NCBI GenBank assembly: GCA_003564295.1
Contig: PXFI01000254.1
Location: 1 to 40,491, forward strand
Source: Gemmatimonadota bacterium
GTDB taxonomy: Bacteria > Gemmatimonadota > Gemmatimonadetes > Longimicrobiales > Gaopeijiaceae
Reading direction: 5' to 3'
Length of the DNA: 40,491 nt
This document shows, piece by piece, positions 30,908 through 39,035 of the stretch. The notes beneath the pieces are model-generated. The model was not told where the DNA came from. It saw only the letters and a list, made by a program, of their open reading frames with translations, and ran no database searches. A program made the translations under genes and the position numbers. The stretch's first letter is position 1. Every line of letters starts with the position of its first letter.

Positions 30908-31846
30908 ATGAATGACGAACGCTCCGATCTCGCCAGGCATCCCATCAGGGTGGTTTCCCGCAGAACCGGGTTGACCCCTGCCGTCCTCCGTGCGTGGGAG
31001 ATGCGTTATGGGGTCGTGGTGCCCCAACGGAGCGCCGGTGGTCAGCGTCTCTACTCGGACGAGGATGTCCGGAGGCTCGGTCTCCTGCGCCGGGCCGTGG
31101 AGGGAGGAAGGACCATCAGCCAGGTTGCGAACCTCTCGATGGAGGCGCTGGAGGGGTTGGTGCAGGAAGATGCGGCTGGGCGAGTGGGGCCGAGCTTTGT
31201 GGGTCCCCCCCAGAGTTCCCAAGCCCTCGAGACCCTGGCCCTGGCCGAGAAAGCCGTCAACGAGCTTGATGGCCCGAGGCTGGAGCGAATCCTGAGACGA
31301 AGCTCCATGGCTCTGCCCATCCACACCGTCCTGGAGGGAGTCGTGGTGCCTTTGCTGGAATCCATAGGTGTCTCGTGGTGCGAGGAGCGATTCGGACCGG
31401 GGCATGAACATCTGGCCACCGTACAGATACGGCGTTTCCTGGAATGGCTGCTCCACACAGTGGGCGACACGGAGGGCGCGCCGGTGATGGTCACTGCCAC
31501 GCCATCGGGGGAGCGCCACGAGCTAGGCGCCCTGCTCTCGGCGGTGAGCGGTGGGGACGAGGGGTGGCGAGCCGTGTTTCTTGGTCCCGATCTTCCTGCT
31601 GATGAGATCGCGCTGGCGGCCCAACGGTTGGATGCGCAGGTGGTGGGGATCTCGTCGGTGGACGAGGGGGCGGCGGGGTCGTTGATTCTTGAGGTCGAGG
31701 GGTTAAGAAGTCGGCTACCCGGGGAAGTGCACCTGATTCTGGGTGGTCCTCAGGCTGTCAAGAGGAAGCTGGTCCTGGAGGAGAAAGGGGTGGAGGTGCT
31801 GGACTCCCAGGAAGAGCTCCGGAAGCGGTTGAGGACGCTTCAGTAG
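30908..31846 (+). CDS. CarH-like MerR-type regulator with cobalamin-binding domain
   Basis: Probably a light- or B12-responsive repressor. The 312-residue protein has an N-terminal MerR helix-turn-helix (VVSRRTGLTPAVLRAWEMRYG, GGQRLYSDEDVRRL, residues 14-57), a helical bundle with the adenosylcobalamin cap motif W-x9-E-H (Trp157, Glu167, His168), and a C-terminal B12-binding Rossmann domain with E-x-H-x-x-G (lower-ligand His204), ISSVDEGA and LILGGPQA. Thermus CarH has His directly after the cap Trp (its light-state ligand); here it is Cys158. No ribosome site precedes ATG 30908; an in-frame ATG at 30845 exists. It lies between mnmG and the parS/parAB locus; no carotenoid or photolyase gene is in the window. 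Confidence 0.88.
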   Translation: MNDERSDLARHPIRVVSRRTGLTPAVLRAWEMRYGVVVPQRSAGGQRLYSDEDVRRLGLLRRAVEGGRTISQVANLSMEALEGLVQEDAAGRVGPSFVGPPQSSQALETLALAEKAVNELDGPRLERILRRSSMALPIHTVLEGVVVPLLESIGVSWCEERFGPGHEHLATVQIRRFLEWLLHTVGDTEGAPVMVTATPSGERHELGALLSAVSGGDEGWRAVFLGPDLPADEIALAAQRLDAQVVGISSVDEGAAGSLILEVEGLRSRLPGEVHLILGGPQAVKRKLVLEEKGVEVLDSQEELRKRLRTLQ

Positions 31847-31872
31847 GGGTGGGAGGCCTCCTCTCCCCAAGA

Positions 31873-31890
31873 GTGTTTCACGTGAAACAC
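31873..31890. promoter_or_regulatory. parS: parS centromere site
   Basis: GTGTTTCACGTGAAACAC is an 18-bp perfect palindrome containing the exact 16-bp bacterial parS consensus (31874-31889). It lies between two convergent genes, about 0.8 kb before parA and 1.6 kb before parB, whose product would load here as a CTP-dependent clamp. Only one exact copy was seen in the window. Confidence 0.95.
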
Positions 31891-31928
31891 CAGCGGTGCC
31901 GGCTCTCATGGCGTGGATTCCGGCCGCC

Positions 31929-32396
31929 TCACAGAGTGTGCCTGTACAGCTCGAAATAGACGGTGGCGGGCTGGGCGATTCCATCCCAGTTGAAATCGTA
32001 CTCCGTGTCGCCGGTGAGAACGAGGATCTCTCCCTCGAACCTCCACGTACCGGTGGTCGGGGGGGCGTCATGTGAGGTCGGGGTAAGGGTGAACTGGTTA
32101 CCCGATACCTCGATCCTTCCCACCTCCGGCAAAGTCTGCCCGAAGGCCTGCAGGGTGGCGGAGTACTGACCGCTTGCCAGGACCGACAGCGTGAAGACCA
32201 CCCCCTCCTTGACCAGGTCCACCGATTGGGAGGGGTTTGCCTTATTGGTCAACACCAGGGCCTGAGCCCTCCAGGTGCCCACCAGGGGAGCGAGCTCCTT
32301 GCCTGCGTCGGTCGTCGTGCCGGAGCACGACACCAGAGTGAGGCAGAGGAGAACCGAACCTGAAGCGCGAAACAGGGATGACTCTAGCCAAGACAT
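31929..32396 (-). CDS. Small lipoprotein, unknown function
   Basis: The 155-residue protein has a signal with hydrophobic residues 13-22 and a lipobox TLVSC (Cys24), so it is lipid-anchored. The mature part begins with a Ser/Thr-rich linker, then LVGTWRAQALVLTN and several amphipathic beta strands (FTLTPTSHDAPPTTGTWRFEGEILVLTG), a pattern resembling lipocalin-like or META-type small barrels; no family is assigned. It faces the CarH-like gene tail-to-tail across parS and diverges from parA. No partner is evident. Confidence 0.7.
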   Translation of the reverse strand: MSWLESSLFRASGSVLLCLTLVSCSGTTTDAGKELAPLVGTWRAQALVLTNKANPSQSVDLVKEGVVFTLSVLASGQYSATLQAFGQTLPEVGRIEVSGNQFTLTPTSHDAPPTTGTWRFEGEILVLTGDTEYDFNWDGIAQPATVYFELYRHTL

Positions 32397-32596
32397 GATG
32401 ACTCTCGGAGCCCTCCTGGGCGGTTTTCAAGGTGGGACAACGCACCATTTCCTGGACTCAATCTCTCCAGGGAGAGGGGAGAGCGTCAAGAGATGAGGTC
32501 TGGGGAAGCCTCCCCCCTGGGCGATGGACGGGGATACGGCCCGCTGGGGATAGGCTGGGCGGGAGACAGCGGCCTTGGGCCGGCAGATCCTCCGGG

Positions 32597-32625
32597 TTTC
32601 CACCCCTCCGGCACAGGGGTATATT
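32597..32625 (+). promoter_or_regulatory. Candidate parAB promoter
   Basis: TTTCCA (32597-32602), a 17-base spacer and TATATT (32620-32625) form a sigma-70-like promoter 46 bases before parA. A small hairpin (CCCCG 32633-32637 with CGGGG 32643-32647) lies in the leader. The rest of the 275-base gap from 32397 shows nothing else that was recognised. Confidence 0.45.
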
Positions 32626-32671
32626 GCAGTCTCCCCGGGTTTCGGGGCTCACAGTGAACCACCGGTGCGAC

Positions 32672-33496
32672 ATGTCCCGTGTAATTGCCATCGCAAACCA
32701 GAAAGGCGGGGTCGGAAAGACCACTACCGCCATCAATCTCGGCGCTTCCCTGGCAGTGGCGGAACGGCGTACGCTGGTCATCGACATCGACCCGCAAGCG
32801 AACGCTTCCAGCGGGCTGGGCATCAACCGCCGTGAGGATCACCCGAACATCTACGATGTCATGGTGGGGGCCCGGAGCCTGGAGGAGTCGATCTATCGGG
32901 AGATCCACTTTCCCTTCCTGGATCTGGTGCCGTCCACCCGGGACCTGGTGGGGGCCGAAATCGAACTGGTGACCATGGACTCTCGGGAGACGGTTCTCAG
33001 GAGAGCCCTGGAGGAGGTGCGGAACTCCTACGACTTCGTCCTTGTGGATTGCCCCCCTTCTCTCGGTTTGCTGACCCTGAATACCCTGACGGCGGCGGAC
33101 TCCGTACTCATCCCGATCCAATGCGAGTTCTACGCCCTGGAAGGCTTGAGCCAACTCCTGAACACCATTCGCGTGGTTCAACGAGCCCTGAACCCGGCTT
33201 TGAGCATCGAGGGCGTCCTTCTCACCATGTTCGACCGGCGGCTCAATCTCTCGAACCAGGTAGCCGCCGATGCTCGGGAGTTCTTCGGCCCGAAGGTGTT
33301 CCGAACCGCTATTCCTCGAAACGTTCGTCTGGCGGAGGCGCCGAGCTTCGGCGAGCCCATCGTGCTGTATGACGTACTTTCCAGTGGGGCTCAAAGCTAT
33401 TTGGCCCTGGCCCGAGAGGTCCTGGCGCGTGCCGGTGCGGAACCGGAGGAAACCAGACCGAAACGGGGGGAGGGTGAGGAGGGGGCAGTAGGGTGA
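32672..33496 (+). CDS. parA: Chromosome partitioning ATPase ParA (Soj)
   Basis: Walker-type ATPase that binds DNA non-specifically and moves ParB-parS complexes. The 274-residue protein starts MSRVIAIANQKGGVGKTTT with the deviant Walker A lysine Lys11 and Lys16, followed by NLGASLAVAERRTLVIDIDPQANASSGLG, FVLVDCPPSLGLLT (Walker B) and IPIQCEFYALEG. ATG 32672 is chosen because homology starts there; the upstream frame is non-coding in character. A GTG at 32654 is a possible longer start. The stop overlaps the parB start as GTGA. Confidence 0.96.
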   Translation: MSRVIAIANQKGGVGKTTTAINLGASLAVAERRTLVIDIDPQANASSGLGINRREDHPNIYDVMVGARSLEESIYREIHFPFLDLVPSTRDLVGAEIELVTMDSRETVLRRALEEVRNSYDFVLVDCPPSLGLLTLNTLTAADSVLIPIQCEFYALEGLSQLLNTIRVVQRALNPALSIEGVLLTMFDRRLNLSNQVAADAREFFGPKVFRTAIPRNVRLAEAPSFGEPIVLYDVLSSGAQSYLALAREVLARAGAEPEETRPKRGEGEEGAVG

Positions 33497-34395
33497 ACCG
33501 GGGGAAGAGGGAGCGTCTGGGACGGGGTCTGGAAGCCCTCCTGGGAGATTTCCTGGATGACCGCCGTGTCCCCGATCCGTCGGACGTCAGGACTCTTCCT
33601 CTTCAGAGAATCCATCCCAACCCTTTCCAGCCCCGGAAAGAGTTTCCCCAAGAAGAGCTGGAGGAGTTGGCTCGATCCATTCAAGACAACGGCTTGCTGC
33701 AGCCGATCTTGGTCCGGCGGAGGCCCGGAGAGGCGGGTGACTGGGAATTGGTGGCAGGCGAGCGTCGCTTGAGGGCGGTCTCGCTCCTGGGGTGGTCAGA
33801 GGTTCCCGTCTGGGTGCGGGAAGTCGACGACCAGACCCTTCTGGTCCTGGCGCTGGTGGAGAACCTCCAGAGGGAAGCCCTGGGGCCGCTGGAAGAGGCC
33901 GAGGGTTATAAAACTCTCGCCGATTCCTTCGGGCTCACCCAGGCGGAGATCGCCCAGGCGGTGGGCAAGGATCGCTCCACGGTCGCGAACACCCTCCGCC
34001 TTCTCCAACTGCCACCCTCCGTGCGCAGGCTCGTGGCGGGCGGTGGTCTCTCCGCTGGCCACGTACGTCCTCTTCTGGCTCTGGACGATCCGGTGCGAGC
34101 GGCTGATATCGCCCAGAAAGCGGCCAGAGAGGGGTGGTCGGTGCGGCGCGTTGAGGAGATGGTGCGGACTCGAAGGGAGGGGGGGCGCAACAAGACCCCT
34201 GCAAGGTCCCCCCGTATGGATCCGCTGCTGAAGACGCTGGAGGAGGAGCTTCGGAAGGTGTTGGGCACCAGAGTGATCCTTCGCAGGGGGAGGAAGGGAC
34301 AGGGGGTGATCGAGATCCCCTTTCTCGACGTTCAGGATTTCGAGCGCATTTTCGCTCTGGTCGCAGGCAGGGAGGCCTCGGAGGTTGTGGAGTGA
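33493..34395 (+). CDS. parB: Chromosome partitioning protein ParB (Spo0J)
   Basis: CTP-dependent DNA clamp that loads at parS. The 300-residue protein has an N-terminal ParA-stimulating segment (KRERLGRGLEALLG), the CTP-binding region with NPFQPRKEF, GLLQPILVR, the GERRLRA motif and ENLQREALGPLEEAEGY, a helix-turn-helix (GLTQAEIAQAVGKDRSTVANTLRLL, here about residues 154-178) and a C-terminal dimerisation domain with a Gly/Arg-rich linker at about 225-240. The start is GTG overlapping parA; the stop overlaps the next gene (GTGA), so the three are coupled. Confidence 0.96.
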   Translation: MNRGKRERLGRGLEALLGDFLDDRRVPDPSDVRTLPLQRIHPNPFQPRKEFPQEELEELARSIQDNGLLQPILVRRRPGEAGDWELVAGERRLRAVSLLGWSEVPVWVREVDDQTLLVLALVENLQREALGPLEEAEGYKTLADSFGLTQAEIAQAVGKDRSTVANTLRLLQLPPSVRRLVAGGGLSAGHVRPLLALDDPVRAADIAQKAAREGWSVRRVEEMVRTRREGGRNKTPARSPRMDPLLKTLEEELRKVLGTRVILRRGRKGQGVIEIPFLDVQDFERIFALVAGREASEVVE

Positions 34396-35174
34396 AGCGG
34401 GTCAAACGCCGAAGCGGGCTCACCGTGGTCCTCCTGCCGGACGGAGGGGGGGAGAGCAGGAGCATCCGGCTTTCAGCTCTGGCGCTCCAGATCGTCCTTG
34501 GGGTGTCCCTCCTGCTTGTCCTGTCAGGGCTGGCACTGGCTGCCAGCTGGTGGCATTTCGCGGCCCAAGCCGGAAGAAGCATGGAGCTGCAGGCCGCGGT
34601 GGACTCGCTGGAGCGGGAGCGTACCCAGATTTCCGTCCTGGCAGAGGAGCTTGCCCGAGTCGAGGTGGAATACGAGCGGCTTCGGGCCTTGTTCGGTCCG
34701 TCCCTCAGCCCCGTCTCTTCGGACATCTGGCTTCCACCATCGGGCGTTCCCTGGAGAGGGATGGCCGGCCGGCGGCCCGCGGCGGACGACTTTCTGCCCA
34801 CGAGCTGGCCCCTGACCGAGCCAGGGTTCGTCACACAGGCTCTGGTGGAAGGGGAGGCGGGGGACCACCCGGGGCTGGATATTGCGATTCCCACCTCCTC
34901 CTACGTTCGTGCGTCGGGGGCCGGCAGAGTTCTCCGGATCGGGGAGGATCCCCTCTACGGATTGTTCGTCGTGCTGGACCATGGAGAGGGATATCAGACC
35001 GTCTACGCCCACGCTTCTTCGATCTTGGTGGAGCGGGGTCAGACCGTCCGCCGGAACGAGGTCATTGCCCTTTCAGGGTCTTCCGGACGCTCAACGGCGC
35101 CCCATCTGCATTTCGAGATACTTCTGGACGGGATTCCGGTGGATCCTTTGTCCATGGTACGACAACCTGCATGA
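34392..35174 (+). CDS. M23-family peptidase (LytM domain) membrane protein
   Basis: The 260-residue protein has a basic N-terminus, one membrane helix (about 26-52), a coiled-coil segment (about 60-98), a linker, and a C-terminal LytM/M23 domain with zinc ligands His159 and Asp163 (HPGLD) and His240 in HLHFE, plus YAHASS. All ligands are present, so it may cut peptidoglycan cross-links, or serve as a regulator as some LytM proteins do. It is coupled to parB by GTGA and followed by a bactofilin, a pairing seen in bacteria where bactofilin and M23 peptidases act together in cell shape. Confidence 0.93.
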   Translation: MKRVKRRSGLTVVLLPDGGGESRSIRLSALALQIVLGVSLLLVLSGLALAASWWHFAAQAGRSMELQAAVDSLERERTQISVLAEELARVEVEYERLRALFGPSLSPVSSDIWLPPSGVPWRGMAGRRPAADDFLPTSWPLTEPGFVTQALVEGEAGDHPGLDIAIPTSSYVRASGAGRVLRIGEDPLYGLFVVLDHGEGYQTVYAHASSILVERGQTVRRNEVIALSGSSGRSTAPHLHFEILLDGIPVDPLSMVRQPA

Positions 35175-35245
35175 GTTGAGCCCATGGGGCTCGGGTGCAA
35201 CCTGTGATCCGTAAATTTCGTGCATTCTTGGAGAGGGGTCAGCCA

Positions 35246-35644
35246 ATGTCGAAGGACCGGGGTGCCAAGGTCAGCCCGCAGGAAGACGTCATATCCATCA
35301 TCGGTCCTGGAATGAAGGTGTTGGGCGATTGCGAGGTGGAGGGCACCATAAGGATCGAAGGTTCGGTCCAGGGCAATGTCCGGGCAGGAAAAGCGGTGGT
35401 GGTGGGAAAGGACGGCCTGGTGGAGGGCGACATCTCCACCCAGGATGCTGTGATTGCCGGGCGCACGAAAGGAACCCTCCGGGCCGAGTCCCGGCTGGAG
35501 GTCCAGGCCACCAGCCGGATTGAAGGTGAGGTGATAGCCACCCGGATCCAGCTGGATGAGGGAGCTCTCTTGAACGGCACGGTCCAGATGGGAAAGGCGG
35601 CCGAACGGTCATCCGATCGTTCGGCCAAGACCGGCCCGGACTGA
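35246..35644 (+). CDS. Bactofilin
   Basis: Cytoskeletal polymer-forming protein. The 132-residue product has an N-terminal disordered tail, then a beta-helix built from repeats of the kind G-x-V-x-G-x-I/V (VLGDCEVEGTIRIEGSVQGNV, split across positions 30-50, then GLVEGDIST, GTLRAES, SRIEGEVIA, ALLNGTVQMG) and a short polar tail. ATG 35246 has GGAGAGGGG upstream; a GTG start at 35195 would add 17 residues. It is the last gene of the parA-parB-M23-bactofilin unit, 71 bases after the M23 gene. Confidence 0.94.
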   Translation: MSKDRGAKVSPQEDVISIIGPGMKVLGDCEVEGTIRIEGSVQGNVRAGKAVVVGKDGLVEGDISTQDAVIAGRTKGTLRAESRLEVQATSRIEGEVIATRIQLDEGALLNGTVQMGKAAERSSDRSAKTGPD

Positions 35645-35891
35645 TCAACTCACGAGGACGGGCGGGGGGGGGCTGAGACGCGCGTCCGAGCTTGCGGGAG
35701 GAAAGGTTTTCCACAGTTGGCGAATGTGCCCTGGTTTCCGAGAGCCCGCTGTTTTCCTTGTCCTTTCAGGAGCAGTGGAGAGTTTTCCCCTCCGTTTCGC
35801 CCTTGTCCACAGTCTGCCCCTTTCGGACATCTGCCCCATCCTCCGATTCCGAGACGATGGCCTCCGCCCATCCGGAGACACACGACGCATC
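35645..35891. other. Spacer with two isolated DnaA-box-like sites
   Basis: This 247-base gap holds TTTTCCACA (35707-35715) and TTGTCCACA (35803-35811), both on the plus strand and each one base from the classical DnaA box, and the 10-base palindrome GACGCGCGTC (35677-35686). No gene or clear promoter was recognised. Confidence 0.5.
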
Positions 35892-36647
35892 ATGCATGAT
35901 TTAGAACCCATCCTCTGTTTTTTGGATCGGACGCTCCAGGTCTCAACGTTTCCGGACTACCCCCATGCCTTGAACGGCCTTCAGGTGGCGGGAGGAAACA
36001 CCGTGACCCGTGTGGGGGCGGCGGTGGACGCAAGCGAAGAGACCATCTCCGAGGCGGTACGGAGGAAGGTGGATCTGCTCGTCGTCCATCACGGGCTCTT
36101 CTGGGAAGGCCTCGGCTCCCTCACCGGACCCAGATACCGAAAAGTGGCGGCTCTCGTTCGAGGTGGTGTGGCCCTCTACAGTGTGCATCTCCCGCTGGAC
36201 GCGCATCCGGAGCTGGGGAATGCCGCTCTCCTGGCGAGGAGGCTCGAACTGGTACCGGAAGGTCCCTTTGGAGCGTTCCAGGAAGTGCATATCGGGTGTT
36301 GGGCCTGGGCCCGCTTCTCCCGGTCCGAGCTTCGGAATCGCCTGAGCGCTGCGGTGGAAGGGGAGGCGCGCCTGATCCCGGGCGGTCCTGAAGAGGTGTC
36401 TCGGATAGGAGTTCTCACAGGGGGAGGGGCCTCGGCACTTCCCGAGGCCGCTGAGTCAGGGATCGATACGCTGGTGACCGGCGAGGCGCCACACCCCGCA
36501 TACCACCAGGCCATGGAGCTCGGGATCAACCTTCTCCTGGGGGGCCACTATGCAACGGAAACCTTCGGGGTGAGGGCCGTTGTGGAGCTGCTGGCCCGGG
36601 AGTTTTCTCTCCCCTTCGAGTTCCTGCACTTCCCTACGGGCCTGTAG
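35892..36647 (+). CDS. NIF3-like dinuclear metal-centre protein
   Basis: The 251-residue protein has the family motifs: YPHALNGLQVAGG near the start, GAAVDASEETI, DLLVVHHGLFWEG (metal-binding His pair), YSVHLPLDAHPELGNAALLA, the C-terminal VTGEAPHPAYHQAMELGINLLLGGHYATE with further His/Glu ligands. Homologues are annotated as GTP cyclohydrolase I type 2 or YbgI, but the physiological reaction is unsettled. ATG 35892 is chosen because homology begins there; the frame is open further upstream. It is followed two bases later by an in-frame TTG and then the ATG of the peptidase gene. Confidence 0.92.
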   Translation: MHDLEPILCFLDRTLQVSTFPDYPHALNGLQVAGGNTVTRVGAAVDASEETISEAVRRKVDLLVVHHGLFWEGLGSLTGPRYRKVAALVRGGVALYSVHLPLDAHPELGNAALLARRLELVPEGPFGAFQEVHIGCWAWARFSRSELRNRLSAAVEGEARLIPGGPEEVSRIGVLTGGGASALPEAAESGIDTLVTGEAPHPAYHQAMELGINLLLGGHYATETFGVRAVVELLAREFSLPFEFLHFPTGL

Positions 36648-36668
36648 GCATTGAACAAGGAGTCCTTC

Positions 36669-38972
36669 ATGTTGCGCCGGCTGTCCGCGGCCCTGATCCT
36701 CTCGGCCCTCGCTTCGGGAAGTGCCGTTGCCCAGACCGTGCCGACGCCGAGGTCCCACTTCGGCTTCGATGTGGGCGAGCACCGCAAGTTGGCCGACTGG
36801 GATCAGCTCACCTCCTACTTCGAAAAGGTGGCCCGCGCCAGCTCCCGGGTGAAGCTGGACACCCTTGGCTCCTCTACCAGGGGGCGTCCCTTCGTGATGC
36901 TGACCATCACCAGTCCGGAAAACCAGGGCCGCCTGGAAGAGCTGAGAGCCATACAGAAGAAGCTGGCGGACCCCAGGACCATCGACGGCCAGGCGGAGTT
37001 GACCCGATTGTTGGAGCAGGGCAAGACCGTAGTCCTCATGACCCACGGCATCCACGCCACGGAGGTGGGCGGATCCCAGATGGCGGCCCGGCTGGTCCAC
37101 CGCCTGGCCTCATCCAACGAACCCGATGTGCTGGAGATTCTTGCCAACGTCATCCTCCTGGACGTTCCCAGCCTGAATCCGGACGGCCTCCAGTGGGTGG
37201 TGGATTGGTACAACAGGTGGGTCGGTACCCGGTACGAGGGGGCGCCCCTCCCCTGGCTGTATCACTATTACACCGGTCACGACAACAACCGTGACTGGTA
37301 CGCATTCACGCAGGTGGAGACCCAACTCACCGTTCGTAAGGCCCACAATGCCTGGCACCCCCAGATCGTGCACGACATCCACCAGATGGGTGCCCATGGG
37401 GCCCGGATCTTCTTTCCTCCCTTCATAGATCCGTACGAGCAGAACGTCGATCCGGCCCTGATCTCCGGGATCAATCAGTTGGGAGCCTACATGGCGGCGG
37501 AGCTGACGGCCCAGGGAATGAAGGGAGTGGTGATCCACGACCGCTACGACGCATTCACACCCGCCAGGGCCTACCAGCATTACCACGGCGGAGTCAGGAT
37601 ACTGAGCGAGACTGCATCCGCCAGGATAGCCACACCTGTGACGGTGTCCTGGGACGACCTGCGGGCAGGCCCCGGATTGGACGCCACCGTGCCGGCCTGG
37701 AACTTCCCCTGGCCCTGGGGTGGGGGCGAGTGGGGGCTCCCGGACATCGTGGACTACATGGAAGCGGGCGCCTTCGCCCTCCTGAAGAACGCTGCGAAGA
37801 ACCGGCGGTACTGGCTGGAGAACTTCTACCAGGTGAACCAGCGGGCCGTGGAGGGCTGGGACCGCTGGCCCCGAGCGTGGGTCATCCCCGCAGGACAGGC
37901 GAACAGGACAGGACTGGCCTATGTCCTGAGGATCCTCACCACAGGTGCCGTGGAGGTGCATCGCGCTGAGCAACCCTTCCGGGCAGGCGGCCGAAGCTTT
38001 CCGGCCGGAAGCTACGTCATCCCCATGCGCCAGCCCTTCGCCTCCTTCGCCCAGACCATGCTGGAGGTCCAGCGCTACCCCGACCTCCGGGAGTATCCGG
38101 GCGGCCCCCCCATTCGGCCCTACGACGTGACGGCCCACACCCTGGGACTCCTCATGGACGTGGAGTACTTCCCGGTGCCGGATCCCATTACGGTGCCCCT
38201 ATCGGCTCCCGTGGAGATCCCCAGCTGGGAGTTTCGGCTCCCGGAGGCTCTGAGGGGGGCGGAGGCGCCCAGAATCGGCATCTACAGGTCCTGGCAGGAG
38301 CCCATGGCGGCCGGCTGGACGCGGTGGATGTTCGACCAGCACGGTCTGGCCTACGACACCGTCCGTGACGCCCGCCTGCGGCAGGGGGATCTTCAAGAGG
38401 CCTACGACGTCATCCTCTTCCAGTCTCAGAGCCCCACGTCCATTCGGGGTGGTTTCCGGGAAGGAACCGTGCCCCCCGAGTACGCAGGCGGGATCGGCGA
38501 TGCCGGGATCCGTGCGCTGCGGGCGTTCGTGCGGAACGGCGGCCGCATCGTGGCGGTAGAGGAGGCTTCGGACTTCATAATCGAGACGTTCGACCTGGGG
38601 ATTTCCAACGCCGTGGAGAGGCTCCCGTCCGAGAGCTTCTTCATCCCAGGGTCCATCGTAAGGGTGGAGCTCCGGGAGGATCATCCTGTCAACCGGGGAA
38701 AGGGGGGGCATACTCCAGCCTGGTTCTGGCAAAGCAGCCGAGCGTTCGATGTGCATGATCCACAGATCGAGGTGGTGGCTCGGTTTTCGGGCGGAAACCC
38801 CCTGCTCTCAGGCTGGCTATTGGGACCGGAGCACCTGGCGGGCAGGCCGGCGGTGGTGGAGGCTCGTGTCGGCGAAGGTTCGGTGATGCTCTTCGGCTTC
38901 CAGCCGGATTACCGCGGCCAGAGCGTCACGACCTGGCCCCTCCTCTTGAACGCCCTGGCCGGAGCGGGGTAG
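36669..38972 (+). CDS. Secreted M14-family zinc carboxypeptidase
   Basis: The 767-residue protein has a signal peptide (MLRRLSAALILSALASG, cut near AVAQ). The M14 domain (about 30-330) has the zinc motif H129-A-T-E132 in HGIHATEVGG, NPDGLQ, substrate Arg208 in NNRDWY and the third zinc His in HDIHQ (His235 or His238), with SETAS as a likely catalytic-Glu region. The C-terminal half (about 500-767) has a flavodoxin/glutamine-amidotransferase-like pattern (VILFQSQSP, LRAFVRNGGRIVAVEEAS, MLFGFQPDYRGQS). AAGGAG seven bases before ATG 36669 supports this start rather than TTG 36651. It probably trims peptides outside the cytoplasm. Confidence 0.92.
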   Translation: MLRRLSAALILSALASGSAVAQTVPTPRSHFGFDVGEHRKLADWDQLTSYFEKVARASSRVKLDTLGSSTRGRPFVMLTITSPENQGRLEELRAIQKKLADPRTIDGQAELTRLLEQGKTVVLMTHGIHATEVGGSQMAARLVHRLASSNEPDVLEILANVILLDVPSLNPDGLQWVVDWYNRWVGTRYEGAPLPWLYHYYTGHDNNRDWYAFTQVETQLTVRKAHNAWHPQIVHDIHQMGAHGARIFFPPFIDPYEQNVDPALISGINQLGAYMAAELTAQGMKGVVIHDRYDAFTPARAYQHYHGGVRILSETASARIATPVTVSWDDLRAGPGLDATVPAWNFPWPWGGGEWGLPDIVDYMEAGAFALLKNAAKNRRYWLENFYQVNQRAVEGWDRWPRAWVIPAGQANRTGLAYVLRILTTGAVEVHRAEQPFRAGGRSFPAGSYVIPMRQPFASFAQTMLEVQRYPDLREYPGGPPIRPYDVTAHTLGLLMDVEYFPVPDPITVPLSAPVEIPSWEFRLPEALRGAEAPRIGIYRSWQEPMAAGWTRWMFDQHGLAYDTVRDARLRQGDLQEAYDVILFQSQSPTSIRGGFREGTVPPEYAGGIGDAGIRALRAFVRNGGRIVAVEEASDFIIETFDLGISNAVERLPSESFFIPGSIVRVELREDHPVNRGKGGHTPAWFWQSSRAFDVHDPQIEVVARFSGGNPLLSGWLLGPEHLAGRPAVVEARVGEGSVMLFGFQPDYRGQSVTTWPLLLNALAGAG

Positions 38973-39035
38973 ATCCGGCGCGAGGGGGCGCCCTTTCGTG
39001 CCGGCAGGCTCCAAGCCCAAGGAGGGATCGTTGGG

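Noticed and set aside
38977-38992. GGCGC/GCGCC hairpin after the M14 gene
   Set aside because: Five pairs with only CTTT following; mentioned with the next gene but not called as a terminator.
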